Below, piece by piece: positions 35,867 through 44,500 of a stretch of DNA of 64,000 nt (position 1 is the first letter of the stretch; every line of letters starts with the position of its first letter). The position numbers and the translations under genes were made by a program. Location: positions 1 through 64,000 of the forward strand of contig CAVUDJ010000012.1 in NCBI GenBank assembly GCA_963740215.1, given 5' to 3'. Below the pieces are notes generated by a model, which saw only the letters and a program-made list of their open reading frames with translations, searched no databases and was not told the origin of the DNA. Source of the stretch: CAVVAL01 sp963740215 (lineage in GTDB: Bacteria > Actinomycetota > Actinomycetes > Mycobacteriales > Cryptosporangiaceae).

Positions 35867-37318
35867 TCAGGAGGCAGGTGCGCGGCGGGGCCGTCCGTGG
35901 CCGCCGCCGGAGCGCGGGTGGCCGCCTTCCGGCCGGTGTCCGCCGGTACGCGGGTGACCGCCATCGGACCTGTGGCCCGCGGCGCGCCCGTGCCTGGCCG
36001 GCCGGCTCTCGACGGGGCCACCCTCACGAGCCCGCCGCGGACGGCTCGCTGCGCGGGCCGGCTTGGGCTCGGGCAGCACCACGGGGGTGCCGGAGGGCCG
36101 GCGAGCGCCGGTCAGCTCGATGAGGGCGGAGTCGCCGGGCGACACCTGGCGGCGGGCGGGCGTGATCCCGGCCTGCTTGGCCAGCACGTTGACCTCGCGC
36201 TCCTGATGCGGCGAGACGAGCGTGACCACCACGCCGGACTCGCCCGCACGAGCGGTGCGACCCGCACGGTGCAGGTACGACTTGGGGTCGGCCGGCGGGT
36301 CGACGTGTACGACGAGGCTGATGTCGTCCACGTGGACACCGCGTGCGGCGACGTCGGTGGCGACCAGCACCGGAACCTGACCCTCGCGGAACTGGTTGAG
36401 GGTGCGGGTACGCGCGCCCTGGGTCTTGCCGCCGTGCAGCGAGCCCGCGACCACGCCGACGCGACCGAGCTGCTTGACCAGCCGGTCGGCACCGTGCTTG
36501 GTGCGGACGAACATGATCGTGCGCCCGTCGCGACCGGCGATCTCGGCGGTGACGTCGAACTTCTGCTCGTGCGAGACGCGCAGCAGGTGGTGCTCCATCG
36601 TGGACACCGCAGCTGTCGACGGCGCGAGCGAGTGGGTCACTGGCTGACTGAGGTACTTGCGCACCAACTTGTCGACGTCGCGGTCGAGGGTGGCGGAGAA
36701 CAGCAGGCGCTGGCCACCCGGCGCCACGCGGTCGAGCAGCCAGGACACCTGCGGCAGGAAGCCCATGTCGGCCATGTGGTCCGCCTCGTCGAGCACTGCG
36801 ATGTCCACATCGGACAGGTCACACGTGCCCTGCTTGACGTGGTCGGTGAGGCGGCCGGGCGTGGCCACGACGATCTCGACACCGCGGCGCAGCCCGTCCG
36901 TCTGCTTCGGGAACGACATCCCGCCGACGACCAGCCGCAGCCGGACGCCCAGCGGGCGGCCCAGCGGCTCCAGCGCGTCGTGGACCTGCATCGCCAGCTC
37001 ACGCGTCGGCACGAGGATCATCGCCAGCGGGCGCAACGGCCGCGCCTGCTGGCCGGCAAGCCGAGCCAGGATCGGCAGCCCGAAGGCGAGGGTCTTGCCG
37101 GAGCCGGTGGCACCACGGCCGAGCACATCCCGGCCGGCCAGCGCGTCGGGCATCGTCGCGGCCTGGATCGGGAACGGCGCCACCACACCGCGGCGGGACA
37201 GTGCCGTCACCAGCGCCTCGGGCAGGCCGAGGGAGGCGAAGGACGGCGTGGTGGTGTCTAACGGAGTTGCGCTCAGCACAGAGGAAACCTTCCGGACGCA
37301 GGCGTGCGTCACGGTCAT
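35867..37318 (-). CDS. DEAD-box ATP-dependent RNA helicase
   Basis: 483 residues, ATG at 37318. Q motif FASLGLPEALVTALSRRGVV, motif I RGATGSGKT, Ia PTRELAMQV, II VLDEADHMADMGF, III FSATL, IV IMFVRTKHGAD, V VATDVAARGVHVDD and VI YLHRAGRTARAG are all present. The tail from residue 400 is basic and rich in Gly/Arg/His/Pro (GGHPRTGGHRPEGGHPRSGG), typical of cold-shock or ribosome-assembly DEAD helicases such as RhlE/DeaD. It unwinds structured RNA. Divergent from the quinone oxidoreductase across about 290 bp containing a family-1 hairpin. Confidence 0.93.
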   Translation of the reverse strand: MTVTHACVRKVSSVLSATPLDTTTPSFASLGLPEALVTALSRRGVVAPFPIQAATMPDALAGRDVLGRGATGSGKTLAFGLPILARLAGQQARPLRPLAMILVPTRELAMQVHDALEPLGRPLGVRLRLVVGGMSFPKQTDGLRRGVEIVVATPGRLTDHVKQGTCDLSDVDIAVLDEADHMADMGFLPQVSWLLDRVAPGGQRLLFSATLDRDVDKLVRKYLSQPVTHSLAPSTAAVSTMEHHLLRVSHEQKFDVTAEIAGRDGRTIMFVRTKHGADRLVKQLGRVGVVAGSLHGGKTQGARTRTLNQFREGQVPVLVATDVAARGVHVDDISLVVHVDPPADPKSYLHRAGRTARAGESGVVVTLVSPHQEREVNVLAKQAGITPARRQVSPGDSALIELTGARRPSGTPVVLPEPKPARAASRPRRAREGGPVESRPARHGRAAGHRSDGGHPRTGGHRPEGGHPRSGGGHGRPRRAPAS

Positions 37319-37494
37319 AATGAAGCTCGTGGACAAGGGGTACGCCGGACAGAAGCGGCTCGCGGGGTGCATGACCCACAACCAGGAAACTGGGAGCGCG
37401 AGGCGCGGCGTACGACGAGGTACTGACTACAGAGTACAGGTATCCCGCTAGCGCCGTGGCACACAGACCCGTGACCCTGGTCTCGCGCGCCCCG

Positions 37495-37555
37495 TCGAGT
37501 TGTGGAGTTTCGAGGTTTCGGGGCGACGCAGAACCATCGAAACTCCACAAGTCGG
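37495..37555. repeat. dispersed hairpin repeat family 1, copy 2
   Basis: 18-base arms CGAGTTGTGGAGTTTCGA and TCGAAACTCCACAAGTCG (one mismatch) around a 25-base loop. The first arm and its next two bases equal 16235-16254. It sits between divergent genes, so here it is not a terminator of either. Confidence 0.75.
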
Positions 37556-37610
37556 CGCGGGCTTCGGCGGCTGTGGAGTACGAAGGCGGCCAGCATCCTA
37601 GGGTGGTTCC

Positions 37611-38585
37611 ATGCGCGCGATCACGATCTCCAAGCCAGGTGGCCCCGAAGTCCTGAGCTGGTCCGAAGTGCCCGACCCGACACCGGATTCAGGCGAGGTG
37701 ATCGTCGATGTCGCGGCGACCGCGGTCAACCGCGCCGACCTGATGCAGCGCCAGGGCAAGTACCCGCCACCGCCCGGTGCGCCGGAGTACCTGGGCCTGG
37801 AGTGTTCCGGGACGATCGTCGAGGTCGGGCGCGGCGTCACCGACTGGCGCGTCGGCGACGAGGTGTGTGCGCTGCTCGCCGGCGGTGGGTACGCCGAGCG
37901 GGTCGCCGTGCCGGTCGTGCAGCTACTGCCGATCCCGCACGGGGTCACCCTCGTCGAGGCGGCGGCCCTGCCCGAGGTCACGTGCACGGTGTGGTCCAAC
38001 GTGTTCAACATCGCCCGGTTCAACCCCGGCGAGGTGCTGCTGGTCCACGGCGGTGCGAGCGGCGTCGGCACGATGGCGCTCCAACTTGGCTCCGCGTACG
38101 GCGCACGCGTGTTCTGTACCGCCAGCGCGCCCAAGCTCGACCGCTGCAAGGCGTACGGCGCCGAGCGCGCGATCGACTACAAGTCCGAGGACTTCGTCGC
38201 CGTCGTCAAGGCCGAGACCGGCGGCCACGGCGCGGACATCGTCCTCGACAACATGGGCGCGAAGTACCTGGGCCGCAACACCGACGTGCTCGCCTACGGC
38301 GGCCGGCTCGTCGTGATCGGCCTCCAGGGCGGGCGCAAGGCCGAGCTCGACCTGGGTCAGCTCCTCAGCAAGCGCGGCTCGGTCATCGCCACGTCACTGC
38401 GCGGCCGGCCAGTGGTGGAGAAGGGCCAGATCGTGGCGGAGGTACGGGAGCACGTCTGGCCGCTCATCGAGGCCGGGCGGGTGCGGCCGGTGATCGACCG
38501 GGTGCTGGCGATCCAGGACGCCGCCGAAGCGCACCGCGTGGTGGCGTCCGGCGAGCACATCGGCAAGGTGCTACTGGTCCGCTAG
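37611..38585 (+). CDS. NAD(P)H quinone oxidoreductase, zinc-free MDR (PIG3-like)
   Basis: 324 residues, ATG at 37611. The MDR groove is visible in ATAVNRADLMQRQGKYPPPP and APEYLGLECSGTIVEVGRGV. The Rossmann motif HGGASGVGTMALQLGSAYGA lies at about 146-165, with later GRLVVIGLQGGRK. The order and the NRADLMQRQGKYPPPPG motif are characteristic of the PIG3/quinone reductase group, which reduces quinones using NADPH. No zinc ligands are seen. It overlaps the convergent GNAT gene by 15 bases. Confidence 0.9.
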   Translation: MRAITISKPGGPEVLSWSEVPDPTPDSGEVIVDVAATAVNRADLMQRQGKYPPPPGAPEYLGLECSGTIVEVGRGVTDWRVGDEVCALLAGGGYAERVAVPVVQLLPIPHGVTLVEAAALPEVTCTVWSNVFNIARFNPGEVLLVHGGASGVGTMALQLGSAYGARVFCTASAPKLDRCKAYGAERAIDYKSEDFVAVVKAETGGHGADIVLDNMGAKYLGRNTDVLAYGGRLVVIGLQGGRKAELDLGQLLSKRGSVIATSLRGRPVVEKGQIVAEVREHVWPLIEAGRVRPVIDRVLAIQDAAEAHRVVASGEHIGKVLLVR

Positions 38586-39506
38586 CGGCACCCGGACCTC
38601 CCAGTTGTCCGCGGCGAAGTGCAGGGTCATGCCGAGACCCTCGTAGAGCTGGAAGGCGCCCGTCGAGTTCTGCGTGTCCACACCGAGGCCCACGGTGTCG
38701 CGCCTGAGCAGGGCGAACTCCGCGAACGCCGTGCGCAGCAAGAGCGTGGCGATGCCGCGGCCACGCGCCGACTTGAGCACGCCGATGCTGCGTACCCACC
38801 CCATCGTGGCGCGGTTGTTCCTGGCGAGCATGGCGCCGACGTCACGGCCGTCGAGGCTGGCGATCCACACCAGCGACCAGTCGAGGTCGTCGGCGGAGAC
38901 AGCCTCCTGCCACAGCTGGTACGACCGCGGCTGGTGGTCGAAGTGCTCCTTGAACGACTCCTCCAGCAACTCGTACACGACGCGCTGGTCGTCGGGGTGC
39001 TCGGCGGTGCGGAGGACGACGCCGGGCGGCACCGCAGGGAGCGGGTCGCCCTCGACGGAGACGGGCCGCTTGAGGACGTGATGGCGCCGGACGACCGTCC
39101 AGCCCAGCTTCGGCAACTCGTCGAACATCGCGGAGGTCGGCGGCAGGTGCAGGTGGACGACGGCCTCGGACGCCCCGTTCGTGGCGGCGGCCTCGGCGGC
39201 CTTCGGCAGCATCTGCTCGACGATGTGGATGCCCGCCGGACGATGGTCGGCGCGCACGTAGTGGTCGACGTCGATGCGGCCGTTGCCGTACTCGTCCCAG
39301 AGCGCTCCGTACGCCACGAGCTGGTCGCCGTCGAATGCCAGCCAGGACGCGCTAGCCGCTTTCAGATCCTCGAAGACCTCGCTGGGGGTGTACTCGGCGA
39401 CGCCGATCTCGACCAGATCGACGGCGTTGATGAGGTCACAGATAAGCTTCGCGTCCGCCAGCGCGGCGGCTCGCACGGTGAACTCCTGCTGCCCTATCAC
39501 GGGCAT
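38571..39506 (-). CDS. two-domain GNAT acetyltransferase
   Basis: 311 residues from ATG at 39506. Two GNAT folds in tandem: residues 10-150 (FTVRAAALADAKLICDLINA) and 165-311, where the acetyl-CoA loop is VRSIGVLKSARGRGIATLLL, with the Q/RxxGxG/A pattern as ARGRGIA, followed by GVDTQNSTGAFQLYEGLGM. Tandem GNATs of this size resemble mycothiol synthase but key substrate residues cannot be judged. Convergent with the quinone reductase and divergent from bpa. Confidence 0.87.
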   Translation of the reverse strand: MPVIGQQEFTVRAAALADAKLICDLINAVDLVEIGVAEYTPSEVFEDLKAASASWLAFDGDQLVAYGALWDEYGNGRIDVDHYVRADHRPAGIHIVEQMLPKAAEAAATNGASEAVVHLHLPPTSAMFDELPKLGWTVVRRHHVLKRPVSVEGDPLPAVPPGVVLRTAEHPDDQRVVYELLEESFKEHFDHQPRSYQLWQEAVSADDLDWSLVWIASLDGRDVGAMLARNNRATMGWVRSIGVLKSARGRGIATLLLRTAFAEFALLRRDTVGLGVDTQNSTGAFQLYEGLGMTLHFAADNWEVRVPLADQ

Positions 39507-39561
39507 GACTGTGACCCCCCGCGCGCGGTGCGGCAACACATTTTGGGGGAGGATGAAGGGC

Positions 39562-40141
39562 ATGACCGAAGCACAACCAGAGAAGCAGGACGACGAGACC
39601 GCGCAGACCGTGGTCGTGGTCGGTCCGGACGGTCGCCCCGTGGGTACGGTGGCGGTCGATTCCGACCAGGCTGACGAGGGCGAAGGCGATCCGTCTCGCC
39701 TCATCGAGCAGCCGGCCAAGGTCATGCGGATCGGCAGCATGATCAAGCAGCTCCTGGAGGAGGTTCGCGCCGCGCCCCTCGACGAGGCCGGCCGGGCACG
39801 CCTGAAGGAGATCCACCACCGCTCGATACGAGGAGCTTGAGGAGGGTCTCGCCCCCGAGCTCCGCGAGGAGCTCGACCGCCTGTCGCTGCCGTTCAGCGA
39901 GGGCACACCGAGCGAGCCGGAGCTGCGCATCGCCCAGGCCCAGCTGGTCGGCTGGCTGGAGGGACTGTTCCACGGCATCCAGGCGGCGCTGGTCGCCCAG
40001 CAGATGGCCACCCGGATGCAGCTGGAGCAGATCCGCCGCACGCCGGCGCTGACCATGGGTCCTGCCGGGGTTCCGTTCGGCCAGGGCGCACAGCCGCAGC
40101 AGGAGGAGCACACCGGCCCGGGCACCGGCCAGTACCTGTAG
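39562..40141 (+). CDS. bpa: bacterial proteasome activator Bpa, one frameshift
   Basis: About 192 residues once one extra base near 39828 is removed (reading HHRSIEELEEGLAPELREEL). ATG at 39562 lies 9 bases after GGGGAGG. A disordered acidic N-terminus is followed by RLIEQPAKVMRIGSMIKQLL, a four-helix region (FSEGTPSEPELRIAQAQLVG, then WLEGLFHGIQAALVAQQMA) and the C-terminal GQYL that docks into the 20S proteasome. This is the DUF2587 family (Rv3780 in M. tuberculosis), which forms a ring and opens the proteasome gate without ATP. Three unknown genes follow on the same strand, perhaps co-expressed. Confidence 0.9.
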
Positions 40142-40147
40142 AGCGGC

Positions 40148-40642
40148 ATGTACGACGATCGGTACGTGGCCCGGAAGGTCGCGGCCAGCTACGGGCTGCC
40201 CGGCATCCCGGTGAGCATGCGCACCGGCGGCGACCTGCCGCAGCCGGGCGTCGGCACCGGTCACTGGGCGCGGCGGGTCCGGTCGCTGGCGAAGGCCGTC
40301 GAGCGGGCGCGCGCGGCGGTGGGGGCCGCGCCGCCGGGCGCGGTCCGTGACGAGCTGACCCGCGTCTACGGCCTGCTCGACCGGCGGCTCGCCCGCTACA
40401 CCCGCATCGCCGAGATTGGTCAGGCGCTCCAGCCGGATGACGACACCACCCTCGCGGACGGCACCAAACCCGGCAAGCCGCCGACGCTCCGGGGCGCGGC
40501 GATCGAGATCGACGCCCGGTTGGTCGAGTCCGCCGGCAAGCTGAGCTCCCTGGCCACGGCCGTCGAGCGGCTCGCCGCCGGGCTCGACGACGAGACCGTG
40601 CTCCGCGCCGAGATCGCCGCGCTCGAAGACGGCGAGGTCTGA
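40148..40642 (+). CDS. hypothetical helical protein downstream of bpa
   Basis: 164 residues, ATG at 40148, 6 bases after bpa. After MYDDRYVARKVAASYGLPGI it is largely helical with heptad-like spacing (RVRSLAKAVERARAAVGAAP; AGKLSSLATAVERLAAGLDD), so it may form a coiled-coil bundle. No signal peptide or membrane segment. Placed between bpa and two genes of like character, it may belong to a conserved actinomycete cluster of unknown role. Confidence 0.7.
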   Translation: MYDDRYVARKVAASYGLPGIPVSMRTGGDLPQPGVGTGHWARRVRSLAKAVERARAAVGAAPPGAVRDELTRVYGLLDRRLARYTRIAEIGQALQPDDDTTLADGTKPGKPPTLRGAAIEIDARLVESAGKLSSLATAVERLAAGLDDETVLRAEIAALEDGEV

Positions 40643-40645
40643 CGC

Positions 40646-41146
40646 ATGAGGTGGCTGCGCTGGTTCCGGCGCAAGTCCCGGCCCGTCGACGCATGGGCGC
40701 CACCGCTCGGGTTCGGCGAATGGCGAACGGTGTACGGCGAGTGCTGCGACGCCGTGCTCGCCTACCGCCGGGTCGTCACCACGCTCGACAACGGGCCCGT
40801 CCGCGAACGCCTCGACAACCTCAGCCAGCAACTTCCGCCGCTCCTCGCGGTGGCCGAGCGGCTGGCGACGATAGGTGAGCAGGTCAGCCCCGCCACACCG
40901 CGTCGGGCCAAGGATGTCGCTGCGGACCTCGGCGCCACGCCCGCCGAAGACGCGATGGAGCACCTGCACGGCCTCCGCGACGCGCTCTGGGGGCTCGCGG
41001 ACAACAGCGCACGAGTGGCGCTGCGGTTGCGGGAGAACCCGGCCGCCACCGACATCGGGACCATCCTCGCCGCGCTCGGCGTTGGTCTCGCCGAAGCCCG
41101 CGAGCACGCGTGGACCCCGATCGGCCACCGTACGGAGCGCCCGTGA
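40646..41146 (+). CDS. hypothetical helical protein, second of the bpa-linked set
   Basis: 166 residues, ATG at 40646, 3 bases after the previous stop. It opens with a basic aromatic stretch, MRWLRWFRRKSRPVDAWAPP, that could contact membranes, then all-helical sequence (VRERLDNLSQQLPPLLAVAE; LHGLRDALWGLADNSARVAL). Its layout resembles the next gene (aromatic start, helical body), so these may be diverged paralogues. Its 3' end overlaps a 77-bp tandem duplication. Confidence 0.7.
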   Translation: MRWLRWFRRKSRPVDAWAPPLGFGEWRTVYGECCDAVLAYRRVVTTLDNGPVRERLDNLSQQLPPLLAVAERLATIGEQVSPATPRRAKDVAADLGATPAEDAMEHLHGLRDALWGLADNSARVALRLRENPAATDIGTILAALGVGLAEAREHAWTPIGHRTERP

Positions 41147-41296
41147 GCGAGCGAACCGATCGAGCACAGTGCGCCGCGAACGCGGCCGCCGAGCGCAGCG
41201 AGGTGGACCCGTGAGCGAGCGGAGCGAGCGAACCGATCGAGCACAGTGCGCCGCGAACGCGGCCGCCGAGCGCAGCGAGGTGGACCCGTGAGCGGC
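41145..41296. repeat. 77-bp tandem duplication across a gene junction
   Basis: The block starting GAGCGAGCGAACCGATCGAG at 41145 is repeated from 41222, about two copies with a 77-bp period. Each copy contains GAGGTGGACCCGTGAGCG, a ribosome site plus GTG start, so the downstream gene has two identical initiation regions. Confidence 0.85.
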
Positions 41297-41836
41297 CACG
41301 ACTTCTGGCTACCCGACGGCACGCTGGACCGCTCGCCGGACGCCGACCTCGTCCGCGACAGCGTGGGTCTCCCGATCCCGCCGCGCATCGCGAACGAGCG
41401 CTGGTGGGGCTACTACCAGGCGGTGGAGCGCGGCATGGTGCGTTTCCGCCGCGCGCTGGACACGCTGCCCGTGGACTCCGCTCGACGCGAGCGGCTCGAA
41501 CTGCTCTGGCCCGGCGCCCTCGCCCAGCTCGCGGTGGTGGCCGACCTCTGCGTGGAGGTCACGCGCACGAGGATCACCAAGCGGAATCCGCGGAGGCTTG
41601 CGAGACGGCGCAGGTCGCGGCAGAGACTCGAAGTCCTCACCGACCACGTGCTGGCGATCCTGCCCGAGGTCGAGCAGTTCGGGGACGTCGCGGCCCGGGC
41701 CGCGTTCGCCGCCGCGATCGACGAGTCGGCCGAGGACTTCGACGCCGAGCACCGCCAGGCCTCCGACGCGCTCGCCGCCATCACCGCGAGCCTGGACGAG
41801 CTGACCGCCCTGAGCCGCGAGGCGTTAGACCCGTGA
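41288..41836 (+). CDS. hypothetical helical protein, third of the bpa-linked set
   Basis: 182 residues from GTG at 41288, the second of two duplicated starts (the first, at 41211, is in another frame: 77 is not a multiple of 3). It has an aromatic N-terminus (SGHDFWLPDGTLDRSPDADL) followed by a helical body (NERWWGYYQAVERGMVRFRR; RSRQRLEVLTDHVLAILPEV). Cytoplasmic and acidic at its end. Function unknown. It overlaps the convergent HAD gene by 12 bases. Confidence 0.7.
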   Translation: MSGHDFWLPDGTLDRSPDADLVRDSVGLPIPPRIANERWWGYYQAVERGMVRFRRALDTLPVDSARRERLELLWPGALAQLAVVADLCVEVTRTRITKRNPRRLARRRRSRQRLEVLTDHVLAILPEVEQFGDVAARAAFAAAIDESAEDFDAEHRQASDALAAITASLDELTALSREALDP

Positions 41837-42634
41837 GTCGAGCAGCTCCTCGACGTAGGCAGCCACTCCCTCGGCGTCGTTACCAAGGGTAACCGCATCG
41901 GCCGCGTCGAACGCGTGCGGATGCGCGCCTGCCATCACGACTCCGCGCTTGGCCCACCGCAGCATCGTGGCATCGTTGGGCATGTCGCCGAACGCCAGTA
42001 CGCGGTCGGGGTCGGCGCCGTGATGCGCCGCCGCCCACGCCAGCCCGGTCACCTTGCTCACGCCGCCCACGGAGATCTCGACGAGGCCCGGGAAGCCCGA
42101 GTTCGTGGTCGTGACATCGTCACCGACCAGGCGCGTGACCTGCTCGTACCGGTCGTTCGGATCGCCGTCGAGGATCCGCACGAGCAGCTTCGTCGCGGGC
42201 TCGCTGACGATCTCGACCAGGTCGGCGGGCACCTCCTCGGGCATACCGAGGTCCCACCGGACGGGGTAGTGCGGTTCGTGCAGCATCAACGGTCCGCGCT
42301 CGACCGCGAAGGCCAGTCCGGGGACGCCGTCACGCAGGCGGGCGGTGGTGCCGGCGAGGACGTCAGGCGGGATCGTCCACTCGACGAGCGTACTCAGCGT
42401 GACCGGATCCACGACCAACGCGCCGTTCGCGCACACCACCGGCCCGCGTGGACCGGTCTGGTCCAACACCGACGGGAGCCAACGCCGTGGACGGCCGGTG
42501 ACCATGACGAACGGGATCCCCTCGGCCTTGAGCCGGTCCAGCATGCCAAGCGTGCGCGGCCCGACGGTGTGGTCCGAGCGGAGCAGCGTGCCGTCGAGGT
42601 CACTGGCAACGAGGCTAGGGGTGAAGGCGCGCAC
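41825..42634 (-). CDS. HAD-superfamily hydrolase, Cof type
   Basis: 269 residues from GTG at 42634 (GTG at 42643 is an alternative). Motif I ASDLDGTLLRSD, motif II VTGRPRR, then the C2 cap, Lys in VSKVTGLAWAAAHHGAD and motif IV AFGDMPNDATML. This is the Cof/YidA subfamily, Mg-dependent phosphatases of sugar phosphates or flavin precursors. It is the first of three such genes in this neighbourhood; the substrate is unknown. Confidence 0.88.
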   Translation of the reverse strand: MRAFTPSLVASDLDGTLLRSDHTVGPRTLGMLDRLKAEGIPFVMVTGRPRRWLPSVLDQTGPRGPVVCANGALVVDPVTLSTLVEWTIPPDVLAGTTARLRDGVPGLAFAVERGPLMLHEPHYPVRWDLGMPEEVPADLVEIVSEPATKLLVRILDGDPNDRYEQVTRLVGDDVTTTNSGFPGLVEISVGGVSKVTGLAWAAAHHGADPDRVLAFGDMPNDATMLRWAKRGVVMAGAHPHAFDAADAVTLGNDAEGVAAYVEELLDSRV

Positions 42635-42758
42635 GAACTCCACTCTCGCACGCCCGGTACGCCAGCCGGATCTGTGGTGAGACGCCCGCATGCAGATTTG
42701 TCGACATCAACAGTTGCTTTGTCGACAACCGAGAGGCGCGCGGGGAGGAGAACGTCGC

Positions 42759-42827
42759 AACTGTCGGGGAAATGGCGGCATCGGACGCCCGGTTTGAGGA
42801 CCAATACCGGAACAGTCCGGTTTCGGA
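42759..42827. repeat. dispersed hairpin repeat family 2, copy 2
   Basis: About 69 bp closely matching 23022-23090: AACTGTCGGGGAAATGGC, then CATCG, CGCCC, GTTTGAG, CCGGAACAGTCCG in the same order and spacing. The ends can pair imperfectly. It lies upstream of one HAD gene and downstream of none. Confidence 0.7.
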
Positions 42828-42863
42828 CCGGCCTACGGACCCGACCAGATCCAGAAGCGGCGG

Positions 42864-43673
42864 TCAGAACCAGCGCTCCAGGTAATTCGCCACGCCGTCC
42901 TCGTCGTTGCTCAGCGTCACCTCGGCCGCGACAGCCAGCACTTCCGCGTGCGCGTTGGCCACCGCGACGCCGAGCCCGGCCCAGGTGAGCATGGCGACGT
43001 CGTTCGGCATGTCACCGAACGCGATCACGTCGGCGGCCTCGACCCCCAGGCGCTCGGCGACCGAGGCGAGCCCCACCGCCTTCGACACCCCGGACGGGCA
43101 GATCTCAAGGAACCCCAGGCCGGAGTAGGTCACGTCGCACAGCTCCGGCGGGATGAGGCGCCGGGCCGCGGCCAGGAACGTGTCCGGATCCAGACCGGGC
43201 TTCTTCACGAAGACCTTGAGCAGCTCACCGTGGAGTGCGACATCGCGCGTGGCCTCCAGCCACGGTTCCGGGAACGGCCAGGTGAAGCCGGGTTCGCCGT
43301 GCAGCGCCGCTCCGGTCTTCTCCCCAGCCTCGACCGTGACCAGCACCGGACCCAGCTCGTCCTCCAGCAGCTTCACGGCGTCGCGGGCGACCTCGGCGGG
43401 CAGCCGGACGACAGAGAGCGCGACATCATCGACAGTGTCCAGCACGTACGCGCCCTGGGCGCAGACGAGATACCGCGCCATCGGCAGGTCACGAGCGGTG
43501 ATCTCGCGCAGCCGCGGACCACGCCCCGTGACGCCGACCACCGGCACGCCCGCGGCCACGACCCGCCGCAGCACCTCGTGGCTGAACGCTGAGACGGCGT
43601 GATCGGTGCGGACCAGCGTGCCGTCCATGTCGGTGGCGACCAGGCGCGGAACCCTGCTCAACTGCTGAACCAC
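42864..43673 (-). CDS. HAD-superfamily hydrolase, Cof type
   Basis: About 269 residues from GTG at 43673; a TTG at 43661, overlapping the upstream stop (TTGA), is an alternative. Motif I ATDMDGTLVRTDHAVS, motif II VTGRGPRLR, cap with FVKKPGLDPDTFLAAARRLI, Lys in GVSKAVGLASVAERLG and motif IV AFGDMPNDVAML. The 3' end of the preceding gene overlaps, so it is translationally linked to the third HAD gene and serS. A phosphatase of unknown substrate. Confidence 0.87.
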   Translation of the reverse strand: MVQQLSRVPRLVATDMDGTLVRTDHAVSAFSHEVLRRVVAAGVPVVGVTGRGPRLREITARDLPMARYLVCAQGAYVLDTVDDVALSVVRLPAEVARDAVKLLEDELGPVLVTVEAGEKTGAALHGEPGFTWPFPEPWLEATRDVALHGELLKVFVKKPGLDPDTFLAAARRLIPPELCDVTYSGLGFLEICPSGVSKAVGLASVAERLGVEAADVIAFGDMPNDVAMLTWAGLGVAVANAHAEVLAVAAEVTLSNDEDGVANYLERWF

Positions 43674-44500
43674 CGCGCGAGGGCGACCGCGACACCGTCG
43701 TCGTCCACACTCTCCGTGACCGCGTGTGCCGCCGCCTGCACGGGCGGGCGCGCCTGGCCCATGGCGATCGCGTGGCCGACCCAGCCGAACAGCTCGACGT
43801 CGTTGCTGCCGTCGCCGATCGCCAGCACGTCGCTGGCCGCGATCCCGAGGTCGCTGGCAACCATCGCCACACCGCTCGCCTTGGACACGCCCGGCGCCAT
43901 GACGTCGATCCAGGACGAGTACCCGATGTCCCAGCGGTACGGCGCGCCTTCGAGCGCGGCGGCAGCGATCGCGGCGGCCTCCTCGGGCGTGTAGTCCTCG
44001 GCGCGGCACACGAGACGTGGCGTCGGCATCGTCGCCAGCTCATCCAGCGAGCACTCGGCGAGGAACGGCCCGGGGAAGTCACACACGAACTCGGGGCTGT
44101 AGAACCACCCGTCGGCGCCGGCCTCGACCGCGAACCCAGCCGACGGCGCCCCGGCGGCCAGCGCACGGATGGCCGGGCCGGGGTCGAACGTCACCTCGTG
44201 CAGCACGCGGCCGGTGCCGCCGTCGTACACCACGGCACCGTTGCTGCAGACCAGCTCGATACCGTCCAGCCCCAGGTGCGCTGCCGTGGGCAGGGCTCCC
44301 CACACCGGGCGCCCGGTGGCCACGATCACCGGCACACCGGCAGCACGCACCGCGTCGACCGCGGCGCGCACCGGCGGGGTGGGTACCCCGTCGAACTCGC
44401 GGTAGCCCACCACGGTGCCGTCCAGGTCGAGCGCGACCAGTTTGGGTCGCCAGTCGGGATCCTGGGCCGCGGAGGGGCCTGCGAGTTCGACGGCCGTCAC
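43658..44500 (-). CDS. HAD-superfamily hydrolase coupled to serS
   Basis: 280 residues, GTG at 44500 overlapping the serS stop (GTGA). Motif I VALDLDGTVVGYREFDGVPT, motif II VATGRPVWG, Lys in GVSKASGVAMVASDLG and motif IV AIGDGSNDVELFG. Located directly behind serS, as in many actinomycetes, but no functional link to aminoacylation is known. A small-molecule phosphatase is the best call. Confidence 0.88.
   Translation of the reverse strand: MTAVELAGPSAAQDPDWRPKLVALDLDGTVVGYREFDGVPTPPVRAAVDAVRAAGVPVIVATGRPVWGALPTAAHLGLDGIELVCSNGAVVYDGGTGRVLHEVTFDPGPAIRALAAGAPSAGFAVEAGADGWFYSPEFVCDFPGPFLAECSLDELATMPTPRLVCRAEDYTPEEAAAIAAAALEGAPYRWDIGYSSWIDVMAPGVSKASGVAMVASDLGIAASDVLAIGDGSNDVELFGWVGHAIAMGQARPPVQAAAHAVTESVDDDGVAVALARWFSS

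Noticed and set aside
41145..41296. 77-bp repeats considered as CRISPR or att sites
   Set aside because: Only two adjacent copies without spacers, and no integrase or cas gene nearby.
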